From assembly GCA_021234155.1 (NCBI GenBank), contig JAJEKV010000023.1:10241141-10305140 (forward strand): a DNA stretch of 64,000 nucleotides, in the 5' to 3' direction. Below, piece after piece: positions 33,548 to 44,359 of the stretch (positions are counted from its first letter, which is position 1; each line of letters starts with the position of its first letter). Both the position numbers and the translations under genes were made by a program. The notes under the pieces were generated by a model, which saw only the letters and a list, made by a program, of their open reading frames with translations, ran no database searches and had not been told where the DNA came from. This stretch comes from Isoetes taiwanensis (Eukaryota; Streptophyta; Lycopodiopsida; Isoetales; Isoetaceae).

Positions 33548-34270
33548 TTGCACCACATTATGCGACCTACCGGGCACTCACCACGAGCTTTTGTTTACAG
33601 CACTTGCTCTCTTAGGGGCGGATGTCGAGCGGTCAGGTATTATAACCCCTTCAATGAAAGGAAATGGTGTATTGAGATTGCACGGGCTATCTCGCGCACA
33701 TTAAGGGTGACCATGAAAAGGACACGTGCTGTTTTTCTGCGATTTGAAAAAAGGCGAGGGCGTTGAACAAGTTGGCATAGTGGTGGCAATGTGGGAAGGC
33801 ACGAAGAACAATGTGCAAGATGCTATCATATGCGGCATTGAGGACACACAAGCATTGCAGTTTCTGGAGTACATTTTGAAATGGCGCAATTATGACCCGT
33901 CTATGATGACGACCCGACCAAAATGAACAAGCCGATACCGGGAAAAACGTCCCCACGTCAGCTAAGGGTTATGGCTGGTTGTTGCCATCCTATGAATCTC
34001 TCTCTTTGTCAGGTATAAAGGGAAACAGAGACATATTGCTCGGGTTCTCGGCATGCAGAAATGGTTTGTCTACAGACAAGAAGCCTCCGAGCTGTGCCTT
34101 GAAAGCAGTTCGGGACGAGAAGATGCCCTCCGTGATGGACACTAATTGGCTAAGAGCCGTGGCCAAGAAAAAGAGTGTGAAGCCTATTCTTTGCTTTGGG
34201 AGAGACATCAGCACCAAAAGAAATTGCTCAAGAACCACAATCCACGATAAACCCCTCCGGTATTGTTAAC
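33548..34270 (+). pseudogene. Broken coding remnant upstream of ParB-like segment A
   Basis: Plus frames change here but read as protein: FEKGEGVEQVGIVVAMWEGT (frame of 33726-33926, its start read across a shift), then YESLSLSGIKGNRDILLGF (34000 onward). They are collinear with the ParB-like remnant and may be its N-terminal part. No domain is recognised. Confidence 0.3.
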
Positions 34271-34443
34271 CCTACTCTTCCTATTGCTATGAAGGCCCCA
34301 GATAGCACTACATCTGGTGGATTTATTCCAAAAAAGCTCCCTCCTTTCAAAATTAGCCTCGGGGAATCGACACCCATGAAGATAGCCCATGACCCCCAGT
34401 TCACAAACCCCCTCGATTCACGGATGCTTCCTCTAGACTAGCA

Positions 34444-35060
34444 TTGCCATGGCACCACGCACCTGCCATTCCAGTCGAGTTGAAGTTCAATCCCGATAAG
34501 GAACGCAAGATGGCGAGCAAACCACTTTCGAAGCTTGAACAGTTCAAAAGGTTCTACCCCTTAGGGGTTAATTGGTTTACAAAGATTTCTATTTTTGATT
34601 GTGAACCTGCACCAGCAAACTTGACACACAGAATGCGGTCAAATGACCATGTTCAAACTCTGGTTAAAAGCTTCAAGACATACCCGAGCGAGAGGTCCTC
34701 ACCCCGCCGGCGTCGTTAGTTTGACCCTATTACCAGGTAACTAATTCTTTATCTTTTGGACTAGATTTGACCTGACGGTTGTCTATCTTTCAGGAAGAGG
34801 GTGACATGGAGCAATCCAGAAGATTTGAAGGGCAAGAAATTTTATATTATTTTCGGCAACCACGGTATTTCTTTTTTGCACAACTCCTTTGTTGATTCGT
34901 CGTGAGTTCGAAAGAGCGAGAATTTGCCAAAGTATATGCTAGAAGACGATCGAGGGTGCTCAGCGGAAATCTTCTGGAGACAAGGAATATATAGAGTTGA
35001 GTATTCAATGCAACGAAGTAATTGCAAAAACCGCAGGTGTCTGAGAGCCACCGATTGAAA
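34444..35060 (+). pseudogene. ParB-like domain remnant (family member A)
   Basis: The frame reads SNDHVQTLVKSFKTYP, then a TAG stop (34718-34720), then FDPITR, a short intron (34737-34793, GT-AG), and WSNPEDLKGKKFYIIFGNHG. The order (D-H-V at a helix start, then W, DLKGK and GNHG) matches member B on the minus strand at 42.5 kb, where the same place reads DLKGKNMRLWVVDGQHSVRA. That is the G.H/R box of ParB/sulfiredoxin-like folds. Downstream, in another frame, YIELSIQCNEVIAKTAGV matches ELASISHCQNRIAAS in member B. At least one stop and two frameshifts make it a pseudogene. The assignment to ParB is by motif only. Confidence 0.45.
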
Positions 35061-35589
35061 AGCGCAACAACCGTCATCGGCGACAAGGCTTATGGTTGCC
35101 CTCCACAAGGACCTATAGGGACAGCTAAAACTTCAGCTTGGAAGGTATTTATTTGTTTTCTACTCGCCAAGTTCGTGTCGCGATCTTGATGACCTTGAAA
35201 TTGCTTCTGCAGGATTTCCATGAAATTGCAGCGACCACCTTGAAAGTGCGGGGAGCTTAAGGATGAAAAACAATTCATTTTATGGATGAAAAGGTTTTCA
35301 AGAAGTTAATGGAAGTTGCCGGCTGTGGGTGAGTCGTAAACTTCGGTGGCGACCATGGTGAGTTTCCGGACAAGCCATCCAAAGACTTCTTTAACAAGAT
35401 CGGCTCCGGTTGCTACGAGGTATGTCGAATGCGAGAGGTGTCCTGGTGCTTTCGATGAGATTATAGAAGGCAAGGCGTATTTAAAGGTGCGGTCGGGGTT
35501 ATAGCGGGAGATTTGATTGCAAACAACGGGCAAGCCCGACATCAGAACCCTCACTTTTATGAGGTGAGAAATTTTTCTTATGCCACAAA

Positions 35590-36160
35590 TTCTTGCAAAA
35601 GGATTTCGATGGCTGGGAAGAATTGCTTCGAGCTTTTCCCGATTTGGTGAGCAGAGAATCTTTGGATATATCGGATCATACGTCTGATGCGTGAAGGCTA
35701 ATTATAACAAGGATCATACACTAGGTAACCTACGTAGCCTTTCCGGAGCCAATCGGGGAATATTCTAAAGCCGGAAGAGGCTAGAAAAGAAAGGAAAAGA
35801 AAAATATTGTCATAGCGGTGACAAAGGATGGCATCCCTACTTCCTCCCAAGTGTCGTCGAGAATGCGACATTGATATTTATTGACATCCGAGGGATGAAC
35901 AAGGTATGGGATTGCAAGAAATATACAGATCTATTTACAAGGATAGCTACCATGATGATTGCCAAAGTTTATCACTTGGTTATTATCATCGCTCGATGAA
36001 TTTGCCAAATTGCTTTGTACAAATGAAGCAAATTCGGGCGGTGGCTACCTATCTTTAGGTTCCTATGAAGAAATTGGATGGGAGAGCAAGCGAAGGGTGA
36101 AAGAACATCAGTACTTTATTAGTCATATGTGCATTGCGGGAGTGATGTTGCGGTAACACT
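35590..36160 (+). pseudogene. Middle part of member A, methyltransferase-like fold with decayed motif IV
   Basis: From 35820 one frame reads HPYFLPSVVENATLIFIDIR, then KVWDCKKYTDLFTRIATMM. A hydrophobic strand ending in D followed by a short turn and W is what motif IV (D/N-PP-Y/W) of beta-class DNA methyltransferases looks like, but here it is D-I-R-G, without the two prolines. The frame then shifts. YLSLGSYEEIGWESKRRV (near 36045-36100) and YFISHMCIAG follow, with a stop and a further shift at about 36154. Confidence 0.35.
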
Positions 36161-37210
36161 GTGCAACCAGAGTTGGAGCTTCACCTATCTCCACACGGCA
36201 AGGCTCCTAAGTCAACACCATTGCCTCCAATGCCGCTAACAGGTAATGAGGATGCCGACGAGAAGATAAAAAAGAAATATCAGACTCTTTTTACAGGCAA
36301 ACCAAGATTCAAATGGGCGGCAATGGAAGGAGATCTTGTATTGAAATGCCAGCTGAAAACCTCCTATGCCTACCATATTGTTGAACAGCTGGTGCCGACT
36401 GATGGTTGTGTTCTGGATTTCTTTTCGGCTGGGACGGCTTCTCGTGTTGCTCTTATGCAAGGCAAAAAGAGCGTGGCTTTCGAAAGTTCAGGTAAAGTGT
36501 GCCGTTTCCTGAGGGCGTTCTTTGAAACGCTTGATAAAATGGCCAATCCAAGTGCCGATGGGTTTGAGGAAGAGCCGAAAGCAGAGAGGGTTGAGCCTGA
36601 TCCAGCTCAACCCGACATCAGTATCACCCAAAACACAGATCTATCAAAGTTGGATTCCATTTTGGAAAACCTCGATGCTAAGTCCTACGAAGAGAGAATG
36701 CAAGAAACAAAGCGCTTGCTTGAAGAGACGGAAAAAGGTATAGAAGCCCTAGAGCCCACTTTTCAAAAATTGAGTGCACTTAATGAGAAGCTTGATGGGT
36801 ACATGCCTTTCTTGACAGGCGAACATCAGTTTGAATACGTGGGCGTAGAACACATGGAAGCAGACCAGCAGCACATGGAGATTGACCAAGATGAGGTTCT
36901 TGGGTCACAGGAGCATCAGGTACACAGCAAGAAGCAGAAGCTCTCTCATCCACAGCAGAATGCTACTGCATCGGAGCTACTGCAAAACGAACTTATAGGC
37001 GGGAGCAGTGCAATGGACAGTGAAGAATGGGAGCCTGATTCACATCTGCAGCGCATCGCAAAGGCCATGGGTGTTGTAGTTCCAGAGATCACAGGTTATT
37101 CAGAGATGGACACAACACAAGCTATGGAATTGGGTAGAGAGCATGTCAATCGCATGGCCAATGAAATGGGTGTGATACCTGATCAAGTATCTGAAACACA
37201 ATCAGAATAA
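36161..37210 (+). CDS. C-terminal part of member A: methyltransferase-like SAM-binding motif I, acidic/coiled tail
   Basis: A 349-codon open frame, entered from upstream by a frameshift, so its true start is not here; the first codon is GTG. Residues 60-120 read FKWAAMEGDLVLKCQ, then VLDFFSAGTASRVAL, a Lys-rich turn and VAFESSGKVCRFLRAFF. That is the layout of SAM-binding motif I (D.F.G.GT…A…G……E) as found at the C-terminal end of beta-class N4/N6 DNA methyltransferases; the usual GSGT reads SAGT. The remaining 220 residues are acidic and helical with coiled-coil character (EERMQETKRLLEETEKG) and a possible nuclear signal (SKKQKLSH). The tail may act in protein contacts. No lesion lies inside this frame, unlike upstream. 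Confidence 0.5.
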   Translation: MQPELELHLSPHGKAPKSTPLPPMPLTGNEDADEKIKKKYQTLFTGKPRFKWAAMEGDLVLKCQLKTSYAYHIVEQLVPTDGCVLDFFSAGTASRVALMQGKKSVAFESSGKVCRFLRAFFETLDKMANPSADGFEEEPKAERVEPDPAQPDISITQNTDLSKLDSILENLDAKSYEERMQETKRLLEETEKGIEALEPTFQKLSALNEKLDGYMPFLTGEHQFEYVGVEHMEADQQHMEIDQDEVLGSQEHQVHSKKQKLSHPQQNATASELLQNELIGGSSAMDSEEWEPDSHLQRIAKAMGVVVPEITGYSEMDTTQAMELGREHVNRMANEMGVIPDQVSETQSE

Positions 37211-39245
37211 TTATCTCCTTCAATCAGTAATTATGTTGTATATTACTTCCTTCAATGGAAATTTTTGTTTCGGGAACTTTGGTTTTGTCTTTACCCATAT
37301 CTTTTACCATATGTTTAATGCTAAAAATAATCGCGACCGCGATCCTCTGTAGCAATTATATGGCTTTAAATACTGAATTTTGTGTGATATCCTTGCTCCT
37401 CGGTACCTTCTTTTAACACAATGCTCTCATATGGTTTTAATAAAAGGCACATTATTTTGTCTCCTTTCAGCTGCAAAACATCGCGTTCGCGCTTCTTGCG
37501 AGAAGTTTTAACACTCCCTCCTACTACGTTATACTCGCGGTGAACCTTTGCATTAGCAGTAAAAACTATATTTCCGAATAAGACCGAAGCCTTTGCAGAA
37601 TTTGTGCAAAAAAACGCCAACTTTTACTCAATTGGTAGTAGTTTTTGCACTATATGGCTACCCGCTAACCTATTTCATGCTAAACGAGAATTCCAAATTT
37701 CTCTAATTAATGAATTCATGCTTTCTTCTATTGCACGGCATATGTAATCCTAATATGTTCCTTGGATTCTTCAAGCTGTATCCAGGCAGAATCCAACCTC
37801 CAATCCCCCCCCGCCCCCGCTAGTAATGATGGCCATCCTCCACTTTTCTGGAAGGTGTTGTCGACAACTATGGTCTGCCCGCTTTAAGCTGGCCATTGAA
37901 GGGTGTTGCTTTATTATTTCCAACATTGTTCATCTTGTATACTCTGTATACTTAATGCAGAGTATCCAATTTAAACCTTTTGTTGTGACACACAACAAAT
38001 TCTTATTACATAGGGTCAATTTAATCCTTTGAATGTTCTTTGATCCTCTTATTGTCTTTTAAGCCGCTATTATGTGGGGAATAAATCATATAGGCCCCAT
38101 GATAATAAAATGGTTTTCTCTAAGTTAATAAAAGTCACAAGCTTAGCTATTATATAACAGTCTATATTGCAAATATGAGTTCAAATTTATCTATATCTTT
38201 TAACCCGCATATTATTGGGGGATATGATTTAAAGTCGTCGTAGATCTTAAAGCTGTCAGCAGTAGGGTTGTCATATGTGATGTCATGTTGTGCATGTGGT
38301 ATTATGGATGACATGGCATACTTATATAAGCCATAGTTATGTCTTACACTAGGGAGTGAGTGTTCTCGTCTGTCGTGAGTTAGCTAAAGCTAACAGGCGC
38401 CTGCCCTGCATTTTGTATCTCTATGTCACATTTAATTAAAGTGGGTCATATGCCATTCTCACTTTTTTTTGGAACCCTGTTATTTTACACGAAAAGGACG
38501 AGGGAAAATTATTCAGCCTCCTTAACTATCCAGAATTTGAGTATTTCTGTGTTAGGTTAGGTCCAAGCATACTATATCTTTCCCCCTGTTTTCTTGGATG
38601 GTGAGTCGAGAACAACAAGAATACAACTCAAACAAAGGAATTTCATTACACATTGAAGCCAAAGTTGTAGTTGAAAAAGAATTTTTATTAATAAATTAAA
38701 TAGTTACAATGTATTTTATAATGGACGCAGAGACCATGGCAGTCTTGCTGTCACTACAGTTACATCATCATGGTAGGTGGTCCACCTTACAGGAAGAACG
38801 TGTGGGGCTTCTTCTTGCCGTCTATAAGCTTTGGAGGCAACTTGAAGAACGTGAAATGCCTCACGAGGAGGTGCCTCGTGAGCCACCTCCTGACCTGTCC
38901 AACCTATTTTTCCACCCTCCTCTCGCATCTTTTCATCAATCGCCAGGTCGAATATGCTCATTCCCCAACCTCCGTGGATGTCATGCAATGCTTGCAAGAT
39001 CCTTTGAGCTTTCTGGACTTGCGAAATGTTCTTCCTCTCTTCCTCATCCCTTGAGGTCCCATAGCGTCTGCAATCACGAGCAAGCTTATCTTAAAGCCCT
39101 GGTAAGAGTGTAGCCTGAGCTGGATCTGTGCCAGAGCCACCTAGAACAAAGAGAGTCCATGATTAATCATTACGGTACCATTAGTCATGAGTAACGAAGA
39201 AAATGATGCAGAATTCTAAATAGATTGGAGATCATTCATTCCATA
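37211..39245. other. Spacer between the two ParB/methyltransferase remnants
   Basis: No gene is supported. A gatcgcg-type palindrome (atcgcg-ac-cgcgat) lies at 37330-37343 and a weaker one near 37482. A minus frame (37366-37620) and a plus frame (38709-39113) lack family motifs. Confidence 0.4.
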
Positions 39246-39501
39246 TAGCTGCATCCAATCACACAAAGAAGCATACAAATGGTCTCATCATTGGGACAAG
39301 CAGTGCTTTTCTCGACTTGTGAGTCGAGAAAGGCCCTGGAAACTCAATGTACAACTATTTTCATTACAGAATGTAGCTGCATCCAATCACACAAAGAAGC
39401 ATGCAAATAGTCTCATCATTGGGACAAGCAGTGCCTTTCTCGACTCGCGAGTCGAGAAAGGCCCTGGAAACTCAATGTACAAGTATTTTCATTACAGAAT
39501 A
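39246..39501. repeat. 128-bp tandem duplication, each copy with a palindrome
   Basis: Two direct copies (39246-39373 and 39374-39501) of a unit starting tagctgcatccaatcacac. The second copy holds a perfect 30-bp palindrome at 39433-39462 with core CTCGACTCGCGAGTCGAG. The first has the same palindrome with two changes (near 39305-39335). Confidence 0.95.
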
Positions 39502-39562
39502 TAGTACAATTGTTCACATTTCTTTCAAAAATTCACAGAACTTTGCTATCTAAAATCAGAGG

Positions 39563-40270
39563 TCACTGATCTTGATCTCCATAATATTTCTGGTCCATAG
39601 CCCTCATGATCGCGCTGCTCTCCGGATCAACCTGCTTGAGGTTCGGATAGTTCCTAATCACATCGGTCACAAGAATGGAAAACAGGGATTCCGCCAACAC
39701 CAGAACGAGATTGTAAGACAACTACTTATCCATTTCATACTCTTCTAGTCGATAACTCTTTGCAATGATTGTATTGTCCTAGTTATGATAGAACTTGTAG
39801 GTGGAGTCGTCTATGATCAGCGTGTTGTGTTTGTTAAAATTCTGGTATACTTCATAAACTCTTTTCAACCTTTTCACCATAATAGGCTTCCCCTTCATGA
39901 TGGCCGGATCGAAGTCTGACACATGCTCGACCTTTTCGTTCCCCCAAACAAACTTGAACTTCATAACAGGCAGGCCGAGTACACCAAGGACATTGACAAC
40001 ATTTTTCTTTGCCATACAAGACCATATGGCCACTTCGAATCCTTGGTCCAGGCACCATTGAATAATCTCTTTTGCTTGTGGTCGAGGATAGACGATCTTA
40101 GTCGTTGCCTTTGTCGGCTTCTGTGAGGTGGTAAGCTCAGGGACATCACCATCGTGTCAAAATTACAAGTTTGGTGGGCCCGTCTGGATCCCAGTTGTTG
40201 TTTGGCTCTGACCAGATTTCTTGATCGGGATCCAGAGCCGGGATCCTTATTCTTTCAGCTCCTTTCTCGA
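39563..40270 (-). pseudogene. FCP1/NIF-type (HAD superfamily) phosphatase-like remnant
   Basis: Read on the minus strand, the sequence gives RPQAKEIIQWCLDQGFEVAI followed by WSCMAKKNVV, then KFKFVWGNEKVE, then KPIMVKRLKRVYEVY and NTLIIDDSTYKFYHN. This is the order of the NLI-interacting-factor/FCP1 domain: a W-S loop, F.W strand, Lys of motif III, and the DD of motif IV. The N-terminal DxDx(T/V) nucleophile box should lie near 40170. There the frame is broken and reads only KLVIL followed, after a shift, by DGDV, so catalysis is unlikely. Two in-frame stops occur near 39780 and 39722, and the reading then continues to a stop at 39563-39565. It follows the ParB/methyltransferase remnant on the same strand and may be a second gene of the same element. 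Confidence 0.6.
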
Positions 40271-40550
40271 TGGATGCAGTGTCTTCCTGGACTATCTTAT
40301 TCTTCACTAGACTATCTTATTTGGATGTAGTGTCCTCTGTGCAATTGAATCGCCAGCAGATTCTTGTGATCGTGACAATGATCATGACTGATTTCACTCG
40401 ATGTCCCTGGAATGATGAAGGCCACAGTTACGAAAGGAGGTTCTCGACTCGCGAGTCGAGAAAGGATTCATGTGAGAAATCGGAAAAACATTAAGACTTT
40501 GAGGGTTTCTCAACTCGCACGTTGAGAAACCCTCAGAAAGGAAAATAAAC

Positions 40551-40928
40551 TCACCTCAATCGAGGTTCTGCTACGAGTTCGTCTAAACCTTCGATATGTG
40601 AGGGTTCAACTTGGCTGTCATCTTTATCTTCGTCATCTTCGTCCTCACTACTTCCAACAGTCTTCCTGTCTTGAAAATGGTAATGAAGTAGATCCAGGTA
40701 TGACGTAATGTTCTCAACCAGGTCCTTGTTCCCAACCACAGATATTAGTTTCATTCCATAGAGTATAGCCTCTTGAGAGAACAGACCATTCATATACCAC
40801 TCGCATACAATCTGATCTCCCTCGACCAAGGTTGTAATGAAGTACTTGATAACTCTTGGCCGGATAGGAATTCTATGTATTGGACCTGTCGCACCATCAC
40901 TGTTGACTTTGTCAAGCGATGAGCACAT
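40551..40928 (-). pseudogene. Member B, C-terminal motif-I-like segment with acidic tail
   Basis: A 125-codon minus frame includes TLVEGDQIVCEWYMNGLF, then YGMKLISVVGNKDLVENI and SYLDLLHYHF. It aligns by position with the motif I segment of member A (VLDFFSAGTAS…, then GKKSVAFESSGKVCRFLRAF), but the conserved D and most glycines are gone, leaving one G and the following strand. An acidic run (SSEDEDDEDKDDSQ) follows, as in member A. It probably lost SAM binding. Confidence 0.4.
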
Positions 40929-40984
40929 CCTCCATAAACCTGCCGCCCTTCTAGGGTTCCATATGCTTCTGAGGAATCATGAAC

Positions 40985-41634
40985 TTATCGACATAGTGGT
41001 GCTCGCTTGACCACCCACTTGTCCAAGTCTGCATTCGATCTTGAAACCAGAACCAAAATTATGTTAGCAAAACTTGGTGCCTTTGGCAGGCCAAGTCTAC
41101 ACTCATGTTCCAGCTCATATATGGAATACAAGACCTTGTTGCCGAAATTAATATCCGTTGTCCACTGTGAGATAGCAGATGCCTGACTGCCTGGCATGCA
41201 AAAGATAAGGAAACTGAAAGTATCTAGCTCAGTCATATCCAGACATGTCTTATACCACTGCTCAATGTCAGCTTTTTCATAAAATAAGGTGGGGTCTTTG
41301 ATCATATTCATGAACAATAGTGCCACAGGCCCAGCCGCTAGTTCCAGACCACCGAACCCCTTGTGACCCAAGGTTACCAAGAAGGGAGGGGAGCTATCGT
41401 CTGTCTTAATGGCACCACCCCGAATCCAAGCTTCCGCTTCAAAAGCGCCATAGCATGTTCAGGAAAGGGGGCAGTTTTGAAGTTCCGTTTAAGCTTCGTG
41501 TTGATGTAGGGTTGGCATAACCGATTCAACTCCTTCATGTCATCCTCATCAAGCACCACCTTCTCCTTATAGTAATCAAAATCATGGCAAGCATTGGATG
41601 CAACATTACAGAATTGTGTGATTCCTTCTTCCAA
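40985..41634 (-). pseudogene. Member B, middle part (methyltransferase-like fold), two overlapping frames
   Basis: The minus frame 41374-41634 (FCNVASNACHDFDYYKEKVV, then DDMKELNRLCQPY) passes by frameshift near 41380 into frame 40985-41380. The latter reads LVTLGHKGFGGLELAAGPVA, then IEQWYKTCLDMTELDTFSFL ending IFC, and LPKAPSFANIILVLVSR. The hydrophobic strand ending IFC…Q followed by a W is like the strands near motifs IV-V of beta-class methyltransferases, but no DPPY is visible. The order on the minus strand (ParB-like, linker, this part, motif-I-like part) mirrors member A. Confidence 0.4.
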
Positions 41635-41929
41635 CGCATGTCATCTCTTCGGGAGTGTGGTATAATCCTTTGCGTCCTGCATTTTTGAACTCCTAGTCTT
41701 CCTTAGCAGGATTGTTCCATCCAGGATTTTGCCCTGTAGATCAAGCATTTCTTCGTCCGTGAGGCCCTATATCCTTTTCATGAACTGCTTGTCGAGCAAC
41801 TTTGGGTCTGGCCTTGTTGGCAATTCTCCATTGCTGTCCTTAAGCTTGCCTCTTGTCTAGAGAGCCCAGATCCTAGTCCACTTTACCCAGACCGCCTCAC
41901 TGCTGAGAATGAGGTCATATTGGTCATAG

Positions 41930-42120
41930 AGATTCCCTGCCCTTTCTTGGTGTTCTTTTCTTTTTCTCATCTTCATCACCCCCCTCATCATTTTCCTGGC
42001 CTTCCAGAAGAACATACCTGCATAGTTTCTCGAAGGTCTTCCACTTGTCTGAGGGAGTCTTGTTTTCTTTAGGTTGCTGAAGACAACCCAATGCCTTCCA
42101 CTGTTGCCGAGCGTGTATGA
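41930..42120 (-). pseudogene. Member B, charged linker
   Basis: The minus strand reads KWKTFEKLCRYVLLEGQEND, then a Glu/Lys-rich run (EKKKRTPRKGRESL). It links the ParB-like part to the methyltransferase-like part. An overlapping frame in the same strand is stop-free but has no protein character. Confidence 0.3.
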
Positions 42121-42439
42121 TCTGGTCAGGATACGGACTGCAATGAATAAATGGAACTCTGTCAGAACAGTTATTTTAATAATCCATGGGAAGAGAACAT
42201 ACAGAGGGTTTGGGGCTCTCTCGACTCGTGAGTCGAGAAAGTTCCCAACTGCAAGGAGGCGTCTGTATAGCAAGAAATTACAAATTCTGGGTATTCTCGA
42301 CTCTCGAGTTAATAATACCCAGAGGAGGACAAAAAAAGGAGGGTGGGGGGCCTTTCTCGACTCGCGAGTCGAGAAAGACAGAAAACAGAGGATGCGGGGT
42401 CTTTCTCGACTCGCGAATCGAGAATCGCCCTGGTGCAGG

Positions 42440-42830
42440 GACAGTAAAATACCTTATGTAGCTGGCACTTGCTGCTATTCTATTCTGACAGTGGCTAATG
42501 CTAGCGAGCTCGGTGGATGGTGTATCTGTTGCACTCCCGTTTGGAACACCGATCCTTAATCCTCTGTGGGGCCTCCTTTTCTGTCTGCAACACTTGTGCT
42601 GCCCTCACTGAATGCTGACCATCCACAACCCATAACCTCATATTTTTGCCCTTCAGGTCTTCCTCAATGCTCCACCTGAACAATTCACATGTAGCTCTAC
42701 TGAATGGTATAACGTCCGCAGGCATTGGATCCGCAACAGGATGACGCACCATGAGGTTCAGAATCTCTAGCATGTGAGCTGGATTAATTCCCTGTGGTTG
42801 AAGAGGACCGCATTGCCAGTGCAAACCTTC
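42440..42830 (-). pseudogene. ParB-like domain remnant (family member B)
   Basis: The minus-strand frame reads NPAHMLEILNLMVRHPVADP, then FRWSIEEDLKGKNMRLWVVD directly followed by GQHSVRAAQVLQ. The VDGQHSVRAA box is the best single ParB-like signal in the window (family box: ii.G.HR..A). After a frameshift near 42530 the reading continues TELASISHCQNRIAASASYI and meets a possible donor at about 42455. In bacteria and phages, proteins joining a ParB N-terminal domain to a DNA methyltransferase are well known. Here the same order recurs twice in plant DNA. Confidence 0.5.
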
Positions 42831-44355
42831 AACCGTCTTATATCCAGCAGCAACTTGTAGCCAATCCTAGTGGATAAACTTGAGCCAAGCGCTCCATCTT
42901 TTGGGCTCCCCTCTGTGACTTCTTTATTTGGTCATATGGACCCAAGAACTAGGAGTCTACCATTTCGTCATCTTCTGCATCGGAATCCTCTGGAGTGCTT
43001 TCAGTTTTCACACTTGCACTCTTCTCTGGACTTTTCTCCCTCTCAACAACATCCTTCGTAACTGTTGAGCGCTTTAAAGTCTTAAGCACGTTGGATGTGA
43101 AGTTGCCTATGTTAAAGAGCTTCTCTCACACTTTGGAAATCTCCATTCTGAGCTCCCTTGATGTGAGCGTTTCGGCCTCCTTTATCTCTTCCAAATCCTT
43201 CCAGCCCAAGTTCTGGCAATTTAGAGGCGCCAGCATTTTGTTCGATGTAGAAGAATAATTGGAGACAGACAAGGTTGAGAGAACCACACTGACCTTCTTA
43301 TACTTGTCGCCGGAACTTTTTTTATCCCTTTGCCAAAGGAACAGATCTTTCTCTTTCCCACAAGTTGTTCGTTCAACATACTACCAGCAATCCGCAGGGG
43401 TTTCTAGCAGCTTTGTCTCCAATCCTTCAAGGACAAAGAATGGAGTTCTACCAGTGGTGATGAGTGTCTCTGCCGTAAATGCTGCAAGGCTAAAATATCG
43501 TTAGAACAAGCAAATGAATCGAATCAAAACTAAGAGCTTATCGGGAGGCATGGTCTTTCTTTTCTTCATTCCACTAGAACCCGGCTCTGATCCGGCGCCC
43601 CGCTTCTTTGTTGGAGTTGTTATGTCTTGATGCTGGCGCTGTCTCTTCCTGCTCGAATTCCCTTCTAAACTTAGTCTCTTCCGGGACTTTGTGATTTTGG
43701 GACTTCACATAAAAACAGGTTCCGGCGTGTACTTAAATTTGAAATTAAGGACATACAATCATTCAAGGAAAAAAAGCGGGCTAAGGGTACAGCACGACCA
43801 TCTTTAACCCACCCAAACACATTCGAAATTTTACATTTCGAGGGACTAAGTGTATCGAGCGCAGTGGAGTTTATCGGGCGCATAGTTTTATCGGGTCTTA
43901 GCAGCCGGAGGCCGAGAGAGATTCCGAACGACTTCTCGGCATGGCGCCACGATACTGTAAGCTCCTAACGACAGTTTAATATGTATCTCCGTCTAACTGA
44001 GTGTTTTGTTGAAACTAGATGATTCGATCGATGTACGTGGAGCCAAGGTGGCAGAGGGAGATGAGCTAGAGGACATGGGCACTCTTCACTGCAGCGCCAT
44101 GGAGAAGGGATACACAAGAATTGCTTTGACACAAGTTTTTTATGGAGATACCTTGTTGATGAGGCCTTACCTGTTTCAAAGATCCTGTTAGGCATGCTAG
44201 ACTTGTTTAGAATGTGGAACTTCTCGAAAGCTCGATCAATTGGTTGTTTCCTTGTTGAGCATATTTCATCGTCGAGACACTCTCTGGGTTGAGAGATGCT
44301 GAGCAAGGGAGCAACTAATCGAGGTAACTCGCGAACAACTCCATGTTTTGGTAGT
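42831..44355. other. Region 5' of member B
   Basis: No domain is recognised. Minus frames at 43671-43883 and 43965-44306 may be N-terminal pieces of member B or spacer. The plus frames at 42.87-43.5 kb are Ser/Leu/Phe-rich, as expected for antisense readings. Confidence 0.3.
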
Positions 44356-44359
44356 TTTG

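Noticed and set aside
38709-39140. Plus and minus frames of 60-134 codons
   Set aside because: They overlap one another and lack motifs; low-complexity Leu/Pro/His content.
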